A DNA stretch of 58,590 nt from NCBI GenBank assembly GCA_030832645.1, contig JAURIR010000004.1:1-58590 (forward strand), in the 5' to 3' direction. Source of the DNA: Chitinophagales bacterium. Lineage in GTDB: Bacteria; Bacteroidota; Bacteroidia; Chitinophagales; Chitinophagaceae. The notes below the pieces were generated by a model that did not search any database, was not told where the DNA came from, and saw only the letters and a program-made list of their open reading frames with translations. Shown here piece by piece: positions 9,532 to 17,773 of the stretch. The translations under genes and the position numbers were made by a program. Position 1 is the first letter of the stretch. Every line of letters begins with the position of its first letter.

Positions 9532-10149
9532 TCAATCCATCATTCCTTTTCCACTTAAGATTTTAGAAATATATTTTTCGATTCGTGAAACCCGTGTTGA
9601 AGACTGTTTTGCTTGTGAAAAAAATATATGATACCCTCGTTGACGACCGGGTGTAAGGGATTCGAACGCTTTTTTCAATGAAGGATTCTTCTTGAATGCT
9701 TCTTTAAGTTCTGGGATAAGCTCAAAGGTGCTTTGGGTTTTCTCCACCTTTACTCCTTGGTTCTCAATGTGAATCGCCTCTTTAATATATGCTTTCAAAG
9801 CAGGCAGTATTTTTGTTAGTTCAGATGGATCAGTAAATCGTATTTGTCTTGCGCTATTAGAATTTTCGCCGGCTTTAACCAACAGTCCATTTTCATTCTT
9901 TAGCAAGGATCCCTTGAAAAACATCAAAGCGCAATAGCCTTTGAACGATTGAATCATTACTACATTCCCTCCATTCAGCGTATAGCAGGGCGATCCCCAC
10001 TTTGATTCCTCTTTGAGTTGGGTCGAAACAAGAAGTTCCCGGATTTTTTTTAGTATGGCCTGCCATTTCAACACCTTACAAGCTGGAGTATCATACAAGG
10101 AACACCTTCCACAACCTTTCGTAAAGTAGGTATCGACATTTTTATTCAT
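9532..10149 (-). CDS. DUF1801/YdeI (OmdA) family protein
   Basis: A 205-residue cytoplasmic protein. The N-terminal half resembles the DUF1801 fold (KWGSPCYTLNGG, YCALMFFKG). The C-terminal part has the YdeI/OmdA signature TPGRQRGY followed by FSQAKQSSTRVSRIEK. Members have been linked to bacteriocin protection and envelope stress, but the molecular function is unknown. An N-terminal cluster of cysteines (CGRCSLYDTPAC, about residues 13-24) resembles a small metal-binding knuckle and is the least usual part. The ATG at 10149 is chosen over a GTG one codon upstream. It diverges from the thioesterase gene. Confidence 0.85.
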   Translation of the reverse strand: MNKNVDTYFTKGCGRCSLYDTPACKVLKWQAILKKIRELLVSTQLKEESKWGSPCYTLNGGNVVMIQSFKGYCALMFFKGSLLKNENGLLVKAGENSNSARQIRFTDPSELTKILPALKAYIKEAIHIENQGVKVEKTQSTFELIPELKEAFKKNPSLKKAFESLTPGRQRGYHIFFSQAKQSSTRVSRIEKYISKILSGKGMMD

Positions 10150-10214
10150 CACATAAATATAAATTGAAAATATTCATTTAAATTAAACCTCCATAAATAC
10201 TACAATCCACAGCA

Positions 10215-10655
10215 ATGACTAAACCGTATACCAAAGATTTTGAATTTCGATGGAGTGATGTAGATGCCAATCAGCATGTCATGCATTCAAAATACTATGA
10301 AGCGGCGGCCCATTGTCGTATGAGCTTCCTGAAAGAGAAAGGAATTACAATGGCATTACTCAAAGAAGCTTCAGTAGGCCCTATTCTTTTTCGAGAAGAA
10401 TGTAGCTTTAGAAGAGAGATTCATGGAGGCGAAATCATTTCTGTGAGTTTCCAGATTACCAAAGCGAAAAAAGATGGAAGTCGATTCAGTACTATTCACG
10501 AGTTCAAAAAATCAGATGGTACCATCGCTGCCACCTTGCATGCGGACCTTGCCTGGATAGATACCGAGAAAAGAAAATTGACTACCCCACCATCGATCGT
10601 AATGGATATGATGGAAGACGCTCCAAAGCATACCGACTTTACATTTATCGATTAA
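10215..10655 (+). CDS. hot-dog fold acyl-CoA thioesterase (4HBT family)
   Basis: A 146-residue cytoplasmic protein with the single hot-dog domain of YbgC/FadM-type thioesterases. Near the N-terminus the motif W-S-D-V-D-A-N-Q-H-V places the conserved catalytic Asp at D17 and the following His at H21, with an aromatic-rich helix (SKYYEAAAHCR) behind. These enzymes hydrolyse acyl-CoA thioesters; chain length and acyl type cannot be read. It is 18 bases upstream of the M20 carboxypeptidase on the same strand and is probably co-transcribed, though no metabolic link is evident. Confidence 0.88.
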   Translation: MTKPYTKDFEFRWSDVDANQHVMHSKYYEAAAHCRMSFLKEKGITMALLKEASVGPILFREECSFRREIHGGEIISVSFQITKAKKDGSRFSTIHEFKKSDGTIAATLHADLAWIDTEKRKLTTPPSIVMDMMEDAPKHTDFTFID

Positions 10656-10673
10656 TCAAACATAAAATACTAT

Positions 10674-11969
10674 ATGAGATTTTTGTCTGTTTTCACATTC
10701 CTCTTGGTAGGTATTTCTACTACCGCCTCTGCACAACAACTGACTCCAATTGAAAAAAAGGTTGTTGCTTATATAGATGAACACCTCCCTGAAGCTATTC
10801 AGGTTTTAAAAGAAACCACTGATATCAATAGTGGAACTCTCAATGTGGAGGGAGTAAAAAAAGTTGGTGCACTATTTGGAAAGGAACTGGAAAAAGCTGG
10901 ATTCAAAACAACCTGGGTCCAATTACCCGATTCGCTTAAAAGAGCCGGTCACCTGGTAGCAACCAGATCAGGGAACAAGGGGAAAAAGATTTTTATTATT
11001 GGACACCTGGATACCGTCTTTGAACCAGACATGCCTGCGAATCCATTTAGAATGCTAAACGATTCAACAGCTACAGGACAGGGTGTGAATGATATAAAAG
11101 GGGGTGATATCATTGCAATTTTGGCATTGCAGGCTTTGAATCAATATGGTCTATTGGAAGGCTCGGACATCACTGTGTATTTTACTGGAGACGAAGAAAG
11201 AGCAGGACATCCTGTTTCAGTGAGTAGGGCAGATTTTATAGAGAGAGCAAAGCGCTGCAATGTAGCTTTGGGTTTTGAAGGAGCCAGCAGCGCCAACATA
11301 GTTGCTACTGCAAGAAGAGGAGCAAGCAGTTGGTTATTGGAAGTAGAAGGTAAGCAGGGCCATTCATCCGGAATATTCAGCGAACGAGGAGGCAACGGCG
11401 CTATTTACGAAGCAGCAAGGATTTTAAATGATTTTAGAACAACATTGAGTTCAGAAAAATATCTCACGTTCAATCCTGGATTGATTGCAGGAGGAGCAGA
11501 AGTAACATACGCAGAAAGCAAAGCATCTGCTTCAGTGATTGGCAAGGACAATATCATTACACCATCTGCAAAGGTGCACGGTGATCTACGGTTTCTTACG
11601 GCAGAGCAGAAAGAAAAAGCAAGACAAGTGATGCGCAATATTGTTTCAAATAACTTACCGGGAACAAAAGCATCAATTACTTTTTACGATGGCATCCCTT
11701 CTATGGCACCTACAGAGGGAAATAATAAATTACTCGCGATTATCAATCGAGTATCCATTGATCTAGGAAAAGGTCCTACCAGTGCGGGAGACCCTGGCGC
11801 CAGAGGTGCAGGCGATATCTCTTATGTAGCAGAATTTTTAGACTGCATAGATGGATTGGGCGCAATGGGGGAAGGAGCACATGCACCGGGAGAAACCATT
11901 CACCTCAAAACAATACCTTTTCTGAGCAAAAGAGCTGCATTATTGATTCATCATCTTGTAAACGATTGA
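10674..11969 (+). CDS. M20 family carboxypeptidase (glutamate carboxypeptidase-like)
   Basis: This 431-residue exported metallohydrolase has a signal peptide ending at ASAQ (about residue 21). The di-zinc site is complete: H111 and D113 in GHLDTV, bridging D140 in GVNDIKGG, E174-E175 in GDEE with E174 as general base, E202 in GFEGA, and H403 in GEGAHAPGE. A dimerisation domain interrupts the catalytic domain, as in carboxypeptidase G2. Such enzymes release C-terminal glutamate or other residues from folates or peptides; the actual substrate is inferred only at family level. Its location is periplasmic. Confidence 0.92.
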   Translation: MRFLSVFTFLLVGISTTASAQQLTPIEKKVVAYIDEHLPEAIQVLKETTDINSGTLNVEGVKKVGALFGKELEKAGFKTTWVQLPDSLKRAGHLVATRSGNKGKKIFIIGHLDTVFEPDMPANPFRMLNDSTATGQGVNDIKGGDIIAILALQALNQYGLLEGSDITVYFTGDEERAGHPVSVSRADFIERAKRCNVALGFEGASSANIVATARRGASSWLLEVEGKQGHSSGIFSERGGNGAIYEAARILNDFRTTLSSEKYLTFNPGLIAGGAEVTYAESKASASVIGKDNIITPSAKVHGDLRFLTAEQKEKARQVMRNIVSNNLPGTKASITFYDGIPSMAPTEGNNKLLAIINRVSIDLGKGPTSAGDPGARGAGDISYVAEFLDCIDGLGAMGEGAHAPGETIHLKTIPFLSKRAALLIHHLVND

Positions 11970-11985
11970 ATCGCACGATAAATGA

Positions 11986-12405
11986 TTAGAAATAGCGTAA
12001 AGTAATTTTTTGGGAAACATCAGATCGTAGTAAAAAAGAAGCGTCTTTGTATTTTGGTACCCCAAATCGATTGAAGGCATTATTAGAAAATGCATACCCC
12101 TCTTTTGGGATTCCCAAGAAATTGGTTGATAATTTTCCGTTTCCGTCTACATCATGAAACAATGCAAATGCATATTCACCGGGAGGAAGGTCTTTAACAA
12201 CAAGAGTGACTTTGCCTTGGTTGGGTTGTACAACAAATTGTTTAATACTGCTTGTATTTTGATACGGGAATCCTTTCTCACCATTATAAAGAGACAGAAG
12301 AATAGTGCCCTTGTCTGATTTGATATCGATAATTTCTAAGCTAAGCACCTGTGATTGTGCTGATATACTTAGAAATAAAAAAAGAAGAAAAGATACGTGC
12401 TTCAT
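11986..12405 (-). CDS. DUF2141 secreted protein
   Basis: A 139-residue protein starting with signal peptide MKHVSFLLFLFLSISAQSQ. A longer frame begins at a TTG inside the upstream gene and is rejected. The body is an all-beta domain with the DUF2141 hallmarks: an F-H-D-V-D-G-N-G-K-L loop followed by GIPKEGYAFSNNA. The family is widespread in Bacteroidota and Proteobacteria and has no established biochemical role. It follows the DUF4153 gene by only four bases, so the two are almost certainly translated from one message. Confidence 0.88.
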   Translation of the reverse strand: MKHVSFLLFLFLSISAQSQVLSLEIIDIKSDKGTILLSLYNGEKGFPYQNTSSIKQFVVQPNQGKVTLVVKDLPPGEYAFALFHDVDGNGKLSTNFLGIPKEGYAFSNNAFNRFGVPKYKDASFLLRSDVSQKITLRYF

Positions 12406-12409
12406 TGAT

Positions 12410-13657
12410 TCAACGATGTATACCAAATATCAATGGAAACAGAAAAGAAACAAATACAGCCCATGCACCATATACTGGTAAATAAGATACGATACTGTTT
12501 TCAATATCTTCAATTTGCTGATTTCCGCGAATACTTTTCAACAATTGAAAAGACACCCTCATCAAGTTAACAAAGATCAAAAGATTACTTCCCAATACTG
12601 CTAAGCGGTTTGGACTGAACCCCCATTGCATGATCCTGAATCCGATTGCAGATAGTGCAACAAGATTTACTACAATAGTAAGAATTGAAAGTAGTAAGAG
12701 CATAATGAGCTGAAATCCTTTCTTTGTGTGCTGCGAAGCTTCCGCAATGGAAAAGAAAATAATTGCCATTACAGCAATCAGCAACACATTAAAAATCAAT
12801 AAAAACTCTCTGTCGTTATAGGGATCTTTACCAGTATATGCAACAGCGATGAGGTAAGTAAGCAACAATACCAATACCAATGGAGTAAAAATTCTGGCAA
12901 TCGTGGGGGAAACCTTGTTTACCATGGATGGATTATTCTGCAGTAAATAGGTAGCCACCAATGGAATGGAGACAGCACCCCATACGGCGATGTATTGGAA
13001 ATAAACCTCTTGGATATCAATGTTGATCATTTTGAACAAGCCCATAGTGATTGCAGTAAAAATGAAACAGGAAGCCATAATTACTGCTGTCATAACCAAA
13101 AAGTCACCATTGAATCGTAGGTAATTGATTCGAAGTGATGGGTTTTTGTAGTCTTGCCCAGTAAAAGTAAATCCGAGAGCAATCCATTGTAGTATTGGAA
13201 GATGTAGTGTTGTCAGGAATAGAACATCACTTTTCCCAACTGCAGGCAACAAATTGATGTATATAACTGATACTAAAACAACTATGATCGGAAATGACAT
13301 TCGCTTTAAAGTCAGCTGTTCCTTCCAGGAAAAATACGCAATCAGAAAAGGAAATACAATAAAAGAAAGATTCTTCTCAAAAAAGTTTTCTTCGTTTAGG
13401 TGAAAAATGGCTGGAAGCTTTGCGATAAAACCTGCAAGAATTGCAGCTATAACAACTAAAAGTATCTCATTTCGATTTACTGCTTTTGATTCATCTTGTT
13501 TGTAATTCAATCTTTCAAACCAGCAATCTGCTACGCTATCTCCTTGTACATTTGAGTAAACAGAGTTAAAAACAGTTTTAAAAAGAGCTGGATTCCCCCT
13601 GTAAAGTTGTTCGAGTTGTTGAGGGTTGTTGATATTATCCAATATATCTTTTTGCAT
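12410..13657 (-). CDS. DUF4153 integral membrane protein
   Basis: A 415-residue inner-membrane protein with a soluble N-terminal segment (about 1-60) followed by roughly ten or more transmembrane helices. The segment ending GFRIMQWGFSPNRLAVL, with R-I and N-R-L near the penultimate helices, is characteristic of DUF4153/DUF4173 proteins. No function is known for the family. It is the first gene of a two-gene unit with the DUF2141 protein and diverges from the DoxX gene across about 136 bases. Confidence 0.78.
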   Translation of the reverse strand: MQKDILDNINNPQQLEQLYRGNPALFKTVFNSVYSNVQGDSVADCWFERLNYKQDESKAVNRNEILLVVIAAILAGFIAKLPAIFHLNEENFFEKNLSFIVFPFLIAYFSWKEQLTLKRMSFPIIVVLVSVIYINLLPAVGKSDVLFLTTLHLPILQWIALGFTFTGQDYKNPSLRINYLRFNGDFLVMTAVIMASCFIFTAITMGLFKMINIDIQEVYFQYIAVWGAVSIPLVATYLLQNNPSMVNKVSPTIARIFTPLVLVLLLTYLIAVAYTGKDPYNDREFLLIFNVLLIAVMAIIFFSIAEASQHTKKGFQLIMLLLLSILTIVVNLVALSAIGFRIMQWGFSPNRLAVLGSNLLIFVNLMRVSFQLLKSIRGNQQIEDIENSIVSYLPVYGAWAVFVSFLFPLIFGIHR

Positions 13658-13793
13658 AAAATAGATTTAATTCAAAAGCTATTTGATGCTATAAATGTAC
13701 TATGTATTCGCTCTGTTGAATCTTTTCAACCAATTTTAACATTTAGTAAAATGAAAAAATATCTTTATTTTAGTTTCAATAAAACAATAATAA

Positions 13794-14171
13794 ATGAAAA
13801 ATAAAGTACTGAATATTCTTTCTGTTGTATTTGGATTATTATTCATAAATGGTGGACTGGCGAAGCTTTTCAAGTATATGCCAACACCTCCTAATTTGCC
13901 GGAAGCGGTAATAAAAGACAATGCAGCCATGGTGGAAATCGTATGGCTAATGCCACTTATTTCTTTTGCAGAAATACTGGGTGGTCTTATGATCATTTAT
14001 CCCAAAACAAGAGCATTGGGTGCCTTGGTGGTATTCCCTGTTATGGTTGGAGTATTGCTCATGCATCTATTTGTAGACACTTCTAATCTACCGATGGCAT
14101 TGGTAATTTGGGCGATGCTGGGATGGATCATTGTAGAAAACAAAGAGAAATATTTACAGTTACTTAAATAA
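13794..14171 (+). CDS. DoxX-like membrane protein
   Basis: A 125-residue four-helix membrane protein. The first helix ends in the motif F-I-N-G-G-L-A-K-L typical of DoxX-family proteins, and the third begins F-A-E-I-L-G-G. DoxX relatives have been associated with quinone-linked redox reactions and oxidative-stress complexes, but this short form has no assigned role. It is monocistronic and its stop directly abuts the stop of the convergent blh gene, with no base between them. Confidence 0.83.
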   Translation: MKNKVLNILSVVFGLLFINGGLAKLFKYMPTPPNLPEAVIKDNAAMVEIVWLMPLISFAEILGGLMIIYPKTRALGALVVFPVMVGVLLMHLFVDTSNLPMALVIWAMLGWIIVENKEKYLQLLK

Positions 14172-15101
14172 CTACTCCTGCGTTTTATTGCGAGCTGTTA
14201 TTTTTAATTTAGTGAATACCTGTAAATGCGGCAAGGTTAATACGGAAAGAGTAATAAATAAGAGTGTTACCAGGCTCGTTGAATTCTTGCTACTGTAAAA
14301 CATAAACATCACAAACAACATACCGATCCAGGCCATGATCGAAAATGGCATGGCCTTGCCAATCAATTCCATCCAACTTTTCGCAGTTGCCGGCATGTTA
14401 AATCCTAATCGGATTTTATCGAACGATAAGATAGAATGCCATAGTCCAAAATAAAAACCAAAGCCGATCCAGAGAGGACAGTAATGACAAATCATTAACA
14501 AGAGTAATAACTGAATAAGAGAAATTACGTAATGAGAATTCTCATAATAAAAAAAAGATCTCTTTATAAAAAGTATACAATAGAGCACACCAATAATGGA
14601 AAGTGCGATGGGAGCAATTTGGTTTGCTAATTGCATCCATTGTTCTCCAGAAATAGTTGATGCACCAACGTATAGAAAAATCTGTAAGGCGGCCTCTATA
14701 TTGATGGATAAAAAATACACGATCCAGCACATCCCAAGTAAAAAATACACTACTTGGTGCATGCGATGATCTGTTTTGCCCATCCAATCAATTTCCCCAA
14801 AATGATACGCAGTAATGAGTATAAAAATCACCAGTGCTGCGATTGGTGATATGTACCAAAGCAATGCATATACAATGATATTGAGCAGGTACTTAAAAAG
14901 CACTTTATCGCTTTTTGAAAATTCATTGCTGATATTCTTTTTCTCAATGTACAAATCCAGCGCCCCGTGCGGTACCCCCAGTAAAATCAACGAGAAAATC
15001 AGCATTTTAAACTGTGCTGCTTCTGCCACATGAATAAATTGACTAAGCAGTGTCATTACAACACCTGTGCACAACAATAGTATTCTGAGTTTAATCTGCA
15101 T
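14172..15101 (-). CDS. blh: beta-carotene 15,15'-dioxygenase, Brp/Blh family
   Basis: A 309-residue polytopic membrane enzyme that cleaves beta-carotene into two retinal molecules, the chromophore for the rhodopsin upstream. Conserved metal-ligand histidines of the Brp/Blh family are visible: H45 in GVPHGALD, H100 in AYHFGE, H222 in LWHSILSFDK and H292 in LPHLQVF. The ATG at 15101 is chosen. A longer frame starts with TTG at 15146 but would have to translate the terminator hairpin at 15113-15136. The gene follows the rhodopsin by 70 bases. Synthesis of beta-carotene must be encoded elsewhere, since no crt genes lie in the window. Confidence 0.93.
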   Translation of the reverse strand: MQIKLRILLLCTGVVMTLLSQFIHVAEAAQFKMLIFSLILLGVPHGALDLYIEKKNISNEFSKSDKVLFKYLLNIIVYALLWYISPIAALVIFILITAYHFGEIDWMGKTDHRMHQVVYFLLGMCWIVYFLSINIEAALQIFLYVGASTISGEQWMQLANQIAPIALSIIGVLYCILFIKRSFFYYENSHYVISLIQLLLLLMICHYCPLWIGFGFYFGLWHSILSFDKIRLGFNMPATAKSWMELIGKAMPFSIMAWIGMLFVMFMFYSSKNSTSLVTLLFITLSVLTLPHLQVFTKLKITARNKTQE

Positions 15102-15106
15102 AGTAT

Positions 15107-15136
15107 AAAAAATTGGGGCGAATTGCTTCGCCCCAA
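15107..15136 (-). terminator. intrinsic terminator/attenuator between rhodopsin and blh
   Basis: On the minus strand TTGGGGCGAA, loop GCAA, TTCGCCCCAA form a perfect ten-pair, GC-rich stem with a GNRA-type tetraloop, followed at once by six T residues. This is a model Rho-independent terminator. It begins 35 bases after the rhodopsin stop, and the blh ATG comes five bases after the T-run, so it should lower blh transcription relative to rhodopsin. The folded stem could also limit access to the blh start. Confidence 0.88.
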
Positions 15137-15171
15137 CATTAACCAAAAACTAATGTATGTATTAACCTATG

Positions 15172-15894
15172 TTAGGCAGCCTTGCGACTCAATGAGTAGA
15201 TCACAAGTCCGAAACCAATTTTGTTTACAGCATCACCAATGTTGTAAATGATGTTCATGTCAAGTCCGATGTTCTTGAAACTCTCGTACCACTGACCATC
15301 AGCTGTTCCAATGAGGTAACCCAAAGGATAGATAGCCCAACCTACCAATACGAACCATCCGAGTGCAGAATTTGCGGCTGCAACAGCTGGACCAGCATTA
15401 GAGGCAAGTTTCTTAACACTTCCCATCCATACTTCGTAAACGATGTAGAAGTAAGCGATAGCACTTACAGTTCCCCAAACAGTAGCATCGGCCAAGCCAG
15501 CTTCGCCCATGTAACCTGTTACCAACATTACTACAGATGCAAGGATCATTTTCCAAAGCAAGCCTGAAGTTCCGCCAGATTTTTTGGTGATCAAATAGAA
15601 TTCAACGCACATCAAAGGTACAGTCAACAACCAGTCTACATAACGGAAAAAGGTTGGAGACTCATGCGTGTCAGCATAGTACCCGCGCATGTAATAATAG
15701 TGCACGGCAGCAATGAACGTAATCAATCCTGAAACAAGGACAGAAGTACGCCACTCTTTACTAGTGTTGCTGAGTTCAAAAAAGAAGAAAACAGAGGCGG
15801 CCATCATGGCCATGGTACCTACGAAAAACGTAAAAGAGACGTAATCGTTTTTCGCAATAGCCGTTGTGGCATCAAGCAAAAGTGAATGGATCAT
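15172..15894 (-). CDS. proteorhodopsin-type light-driven proton pump
   Basis: A 240-residue seven-helix retinal protein of the inner membrane. Helix C reads R-Y-V-D-W-L-L-T-V-P-L-M-C-V-E, giving the proton-pump triad D87 (acceptor), T91 and E98 (donor). H65 matches the histidine that pairs with the acceptor in proteorhodopsins. M95 occupies the spectral-tuning site, which predicts green absorption. K225 in DAVNKIGFG is the retinal Schiff-base lysine, with D221 one turn before it. The ATG at 15894 is preferred over an in-frame TTG nine codons upstream. It is the first gene of a unit with blh and is likely under its own promoter in the long upstream gap. Confidence 0.96.
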   Translation of the reverse strand: MIHSLLLDATTAIAKNDYVSFTFFVGTMAMMAASVFFFFELSNTSKEWRTSVLVSGLITFIAAVHYYYMRGYYADTHESPTFFRYVDWLLTVPLMCVEFYLITKKSGGTSGLLWKMILASVVMLVTGYMGEAGLADATVWGTVSAIAYFYIVYEVWMGSVKKLASNAGPAVAAANSALGWFVLVGWAIYPLGYLIGTADGQWYESFKNIGLDMNIIYNIGDAVNKIGFGLVIYSLSRKAA

Positions 15895-16247
15895 ATATGG
15901 AGTTTTGGTGAAAAAATTCAATTTCCCAACTCACACATAATCATTAAGGCTGTCGATCCCTTGCGGATCGCAAAGCGCACGCACCGTCAGTAGTTGTCAA
16001 TTACACAACATGAATTTAAACAAATTGTTCAATACTTCCTATAGTCTGATTCAACAAAACTCGCCCTTAAAATGTAACACATTGATTTATAATTAACTAG
16101 GTCAAAAAGAATTCATAAAATTATTTGTCGGCCCAGTTATAATTTTCTAAAAAACCTTAAAATCTTGAGTCATTAAATATCATAATGCATTATTTTACAA
16201 TGAATTAGAGTAATTTTTTCCGTAAATAACCAACTAAACGTCGTTAA
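15895..16247. other. 353-base gap upstream of rhodopsin and M20 peptidase
   Basis: This divergent intergenic region must hold the promoters of both flanking genes. It is very AT-rich apart from a GC-rich patch at about 15953-16000 close to the rhodopsin start, which contains a perfect inverted repeat (listed separately). I found no coding frame with family character, no tRNA-like structure and no exact match to the Bacteroidota TTG/TAnnTTTG promoter on either strand. Confidence 0.6.
15954..15970. promoter_or_regulatory. 17-base palindrome upstream of rhodopsin
   Basis: CGATCC-CTTGC-GGATCG is a perfect six-base inverted repeat with a five-base centre, about 60 bases before the rhodopsin ATG, in a GC-rich island within AT-rich DNA. 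It could be a regulator site or a 5' leader hairpin; nothing in the sequence decides between them. Confidence 0.4.
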
Positions 16248-17690
16248 ATGAAAAGAATATTACAAATCCTTCTTGTTTCATTGATAGTGCTGATTATAAT
16301 TCTTTTCTTCAACACTTTACAATTAAAACCTATCCAGGAGGGAAGTAGTGTTGCAGTGGAAATTCCAAGAGATGATACTGCTGCATTGCACCTTAGTGAG
16401 GCCATACAAATCAAAACAATTTCTTTCGGCGATACCCTTCCGATTGACACCGCAGAGTTTTTAAAGTTCAGGGCCTTTATGGAAAAAACCTACCCCTTGA
16501 TGCACAGCAAACTTGAGAAACAATCTTTCAATCAGTTCAGCTATGTTTTTAAATGGAAAGGAAAAGATACTTCGAAAGCACCTTTTGTTTTAATGGCGCA
16601 TTTAGATGTGGTTCCCGTAGAAGCAATCGCAGAAAGCAAATGGACCTACCCTTCTTTCAGCGGCATGGTTAAAGAGGACACCATTTGGGGAAGAGGGGCC
16701 GTAGACGATAAGTCTTCTGCTATTGCCATCATGGAAGCAACAGAACAATTGTTGAGGAATAATTTTACACCTGAGCGTACCTTCTATATCTGCTTCGGGC
16801 ACGACGAAGAAATTGCCGGGAAAAGAGGCGCCAATATTGTTTCGCAATGGTTCAAAGAAAACAATATCCGCCCTGCCTTCGTATTGGATGAAGGCGGCAT
16901 GATCGATACCGAAAAATTCAAGGATGTAAAAAAACCTGTTGCTGTTATTGCTACTGGCGAAAAAGGCTTTGTGAATGTTGACATAAGCGTAACCATACCA
17001 GGCGGGCATTCTTCTCAACCAGAAAAAGAGACTGCGATTGATGTATTGAATAAAGCCATCACCAAGGTACGTGCAACGCAGATGCCCCCTATCATTACAC
17101 CCCCGTTGCAATCGTTATTAGAACGCACTGCTGCTGAGCAATCGTTTCTGAAGAGGATGGTTGTTTCCAACATGTGGCTATTTGAAAATGTTGTGATCAA
17201 GAATTTGGAAGAAAATAAACAAACCAATGCCATGGTGCACACCACATTGGTTCCAACCATCGTAAAAGCAGGTATCAAAGACAACGTGATTCCTTCCATT
17301 GCCAATGCAACTTTCAATAGCAGGATTTTACCAGGACAAACAAGTGATGATGTGGTGAATTTTGTAAGAAATACTATTAATGATGACCGGGTAACCGTAA
17401 AAAAACAAACCATCTCACTGATGGAAGCTTCTTCCTCAACACCTTCCGATCATCCGACCTTCAAGATGCTGGAATCCATCACTAAAAAAATTGTTCCAAA
17501 CGTACTGGTATCTCCTTACCTGATGATTGGCGCCACCGACTCAAGATACTACCGCCCATTTAGCGAAGCGGTGTTGAATTTCACTCCTATGCAAAATGCC
17601 AAAGGATTCCACGGAATCGATGAACGTATTGGAATTGCAGACCTAAGCCGTATGATCAGCTTTTACAAGCTTGTATTGGCCGAAAAATAA
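16248..17690 (+). CDS. M20 family peptidase (carboxypeptidase S/PM20D1-like)
   Basis: A 480-residue enzyme with an N-terminal hydrophobic segment (about 5-25) that acts as a membrane anchor or uncleaved signal. Metal-site motifs are complete: H118 and D120 in MAHLDVV, D153 in GAVDDKSS, E187-E188 in GHDEE, D-E-G-G near 215, and H455 in GFHGID. The relatively long chain and the GRGAVDDK motif match the Gly-Xaa carboxypeptidase/PM20D1 branch, which hydrolyses N-acyl amino acids or dipeptides. It diverges from the rhodopsin gene. It lies 83 bases upstream of the PQQ-type dehydrogenase in the same direction; a shared transcript is possible but unproven. Confidence 0.9.
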   Translation: MKRILQILLVSLIVLIIILFFNTLQLKPIQEGSSVAVEIPRDDTAALHLSEAIQIKTISFGDTLPIDTAEFLKFRAFMEKTYPLMHSKLEKQSFNQFSYVFKWKGKDTSKAPFVLMAHLDVVPVEAIAESKWTYPSFSGMVKEDTIWGRGAVDDKSSAIAIMEATEQLLRNNFTPERTFYICFGHDEEIAGKRGANIVSQWFKENNIRPAFVLDEGGMIDTEKFKDVKKPVAVIATGEKGFVNVDISVTIPGGHSSQPEKETAIDVLNKAITKVRATQMPPIITPPLQSLLERTAAEQSFLKRMVVSNMWLFENVVIKNLEENKQTNAMVHTTLVPTIVKAGIKDNVIPSIANATFNSRILPGQTSDDVVNFVRNTINDDRVTVKKQTISLMEASSSTPSDHPTFKMLESITKKIVPNVLVSPYLMIGATDSRYYRPFSEAVLNFTPMQNAKGFHGIDERIGIADLSRMISFYKLVLAEK

Positions 17691-17773
17691 GTCAGTGATT
17701 TACCGCCGATTCCAAAAGTATTGATGCCGAAAAGCATCCAATCTATCACTAAATTTACCAAAACAACGTGTCA

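Noticed and set aside
15102-15146. Longer blh product starting at a TTG
   Set aside because: It would translate the terminator hairpin and T-tract, while an ATG directly after them gives a normal family N-terminus.
15953-16000. GC-rich patch considered as a small RNA or tRNA gene
   Set aside because: Only a short palindrome can be folded; there is no cloverleaf, T-loop sequence or terminator.
17723-17738. GATGC-cgaaaa-GCATC hairpin between the M20 peptidase and the sugar dehydrogenase
   Set aside because: Five-pair stem without a T-tract; not a convincing terminator.
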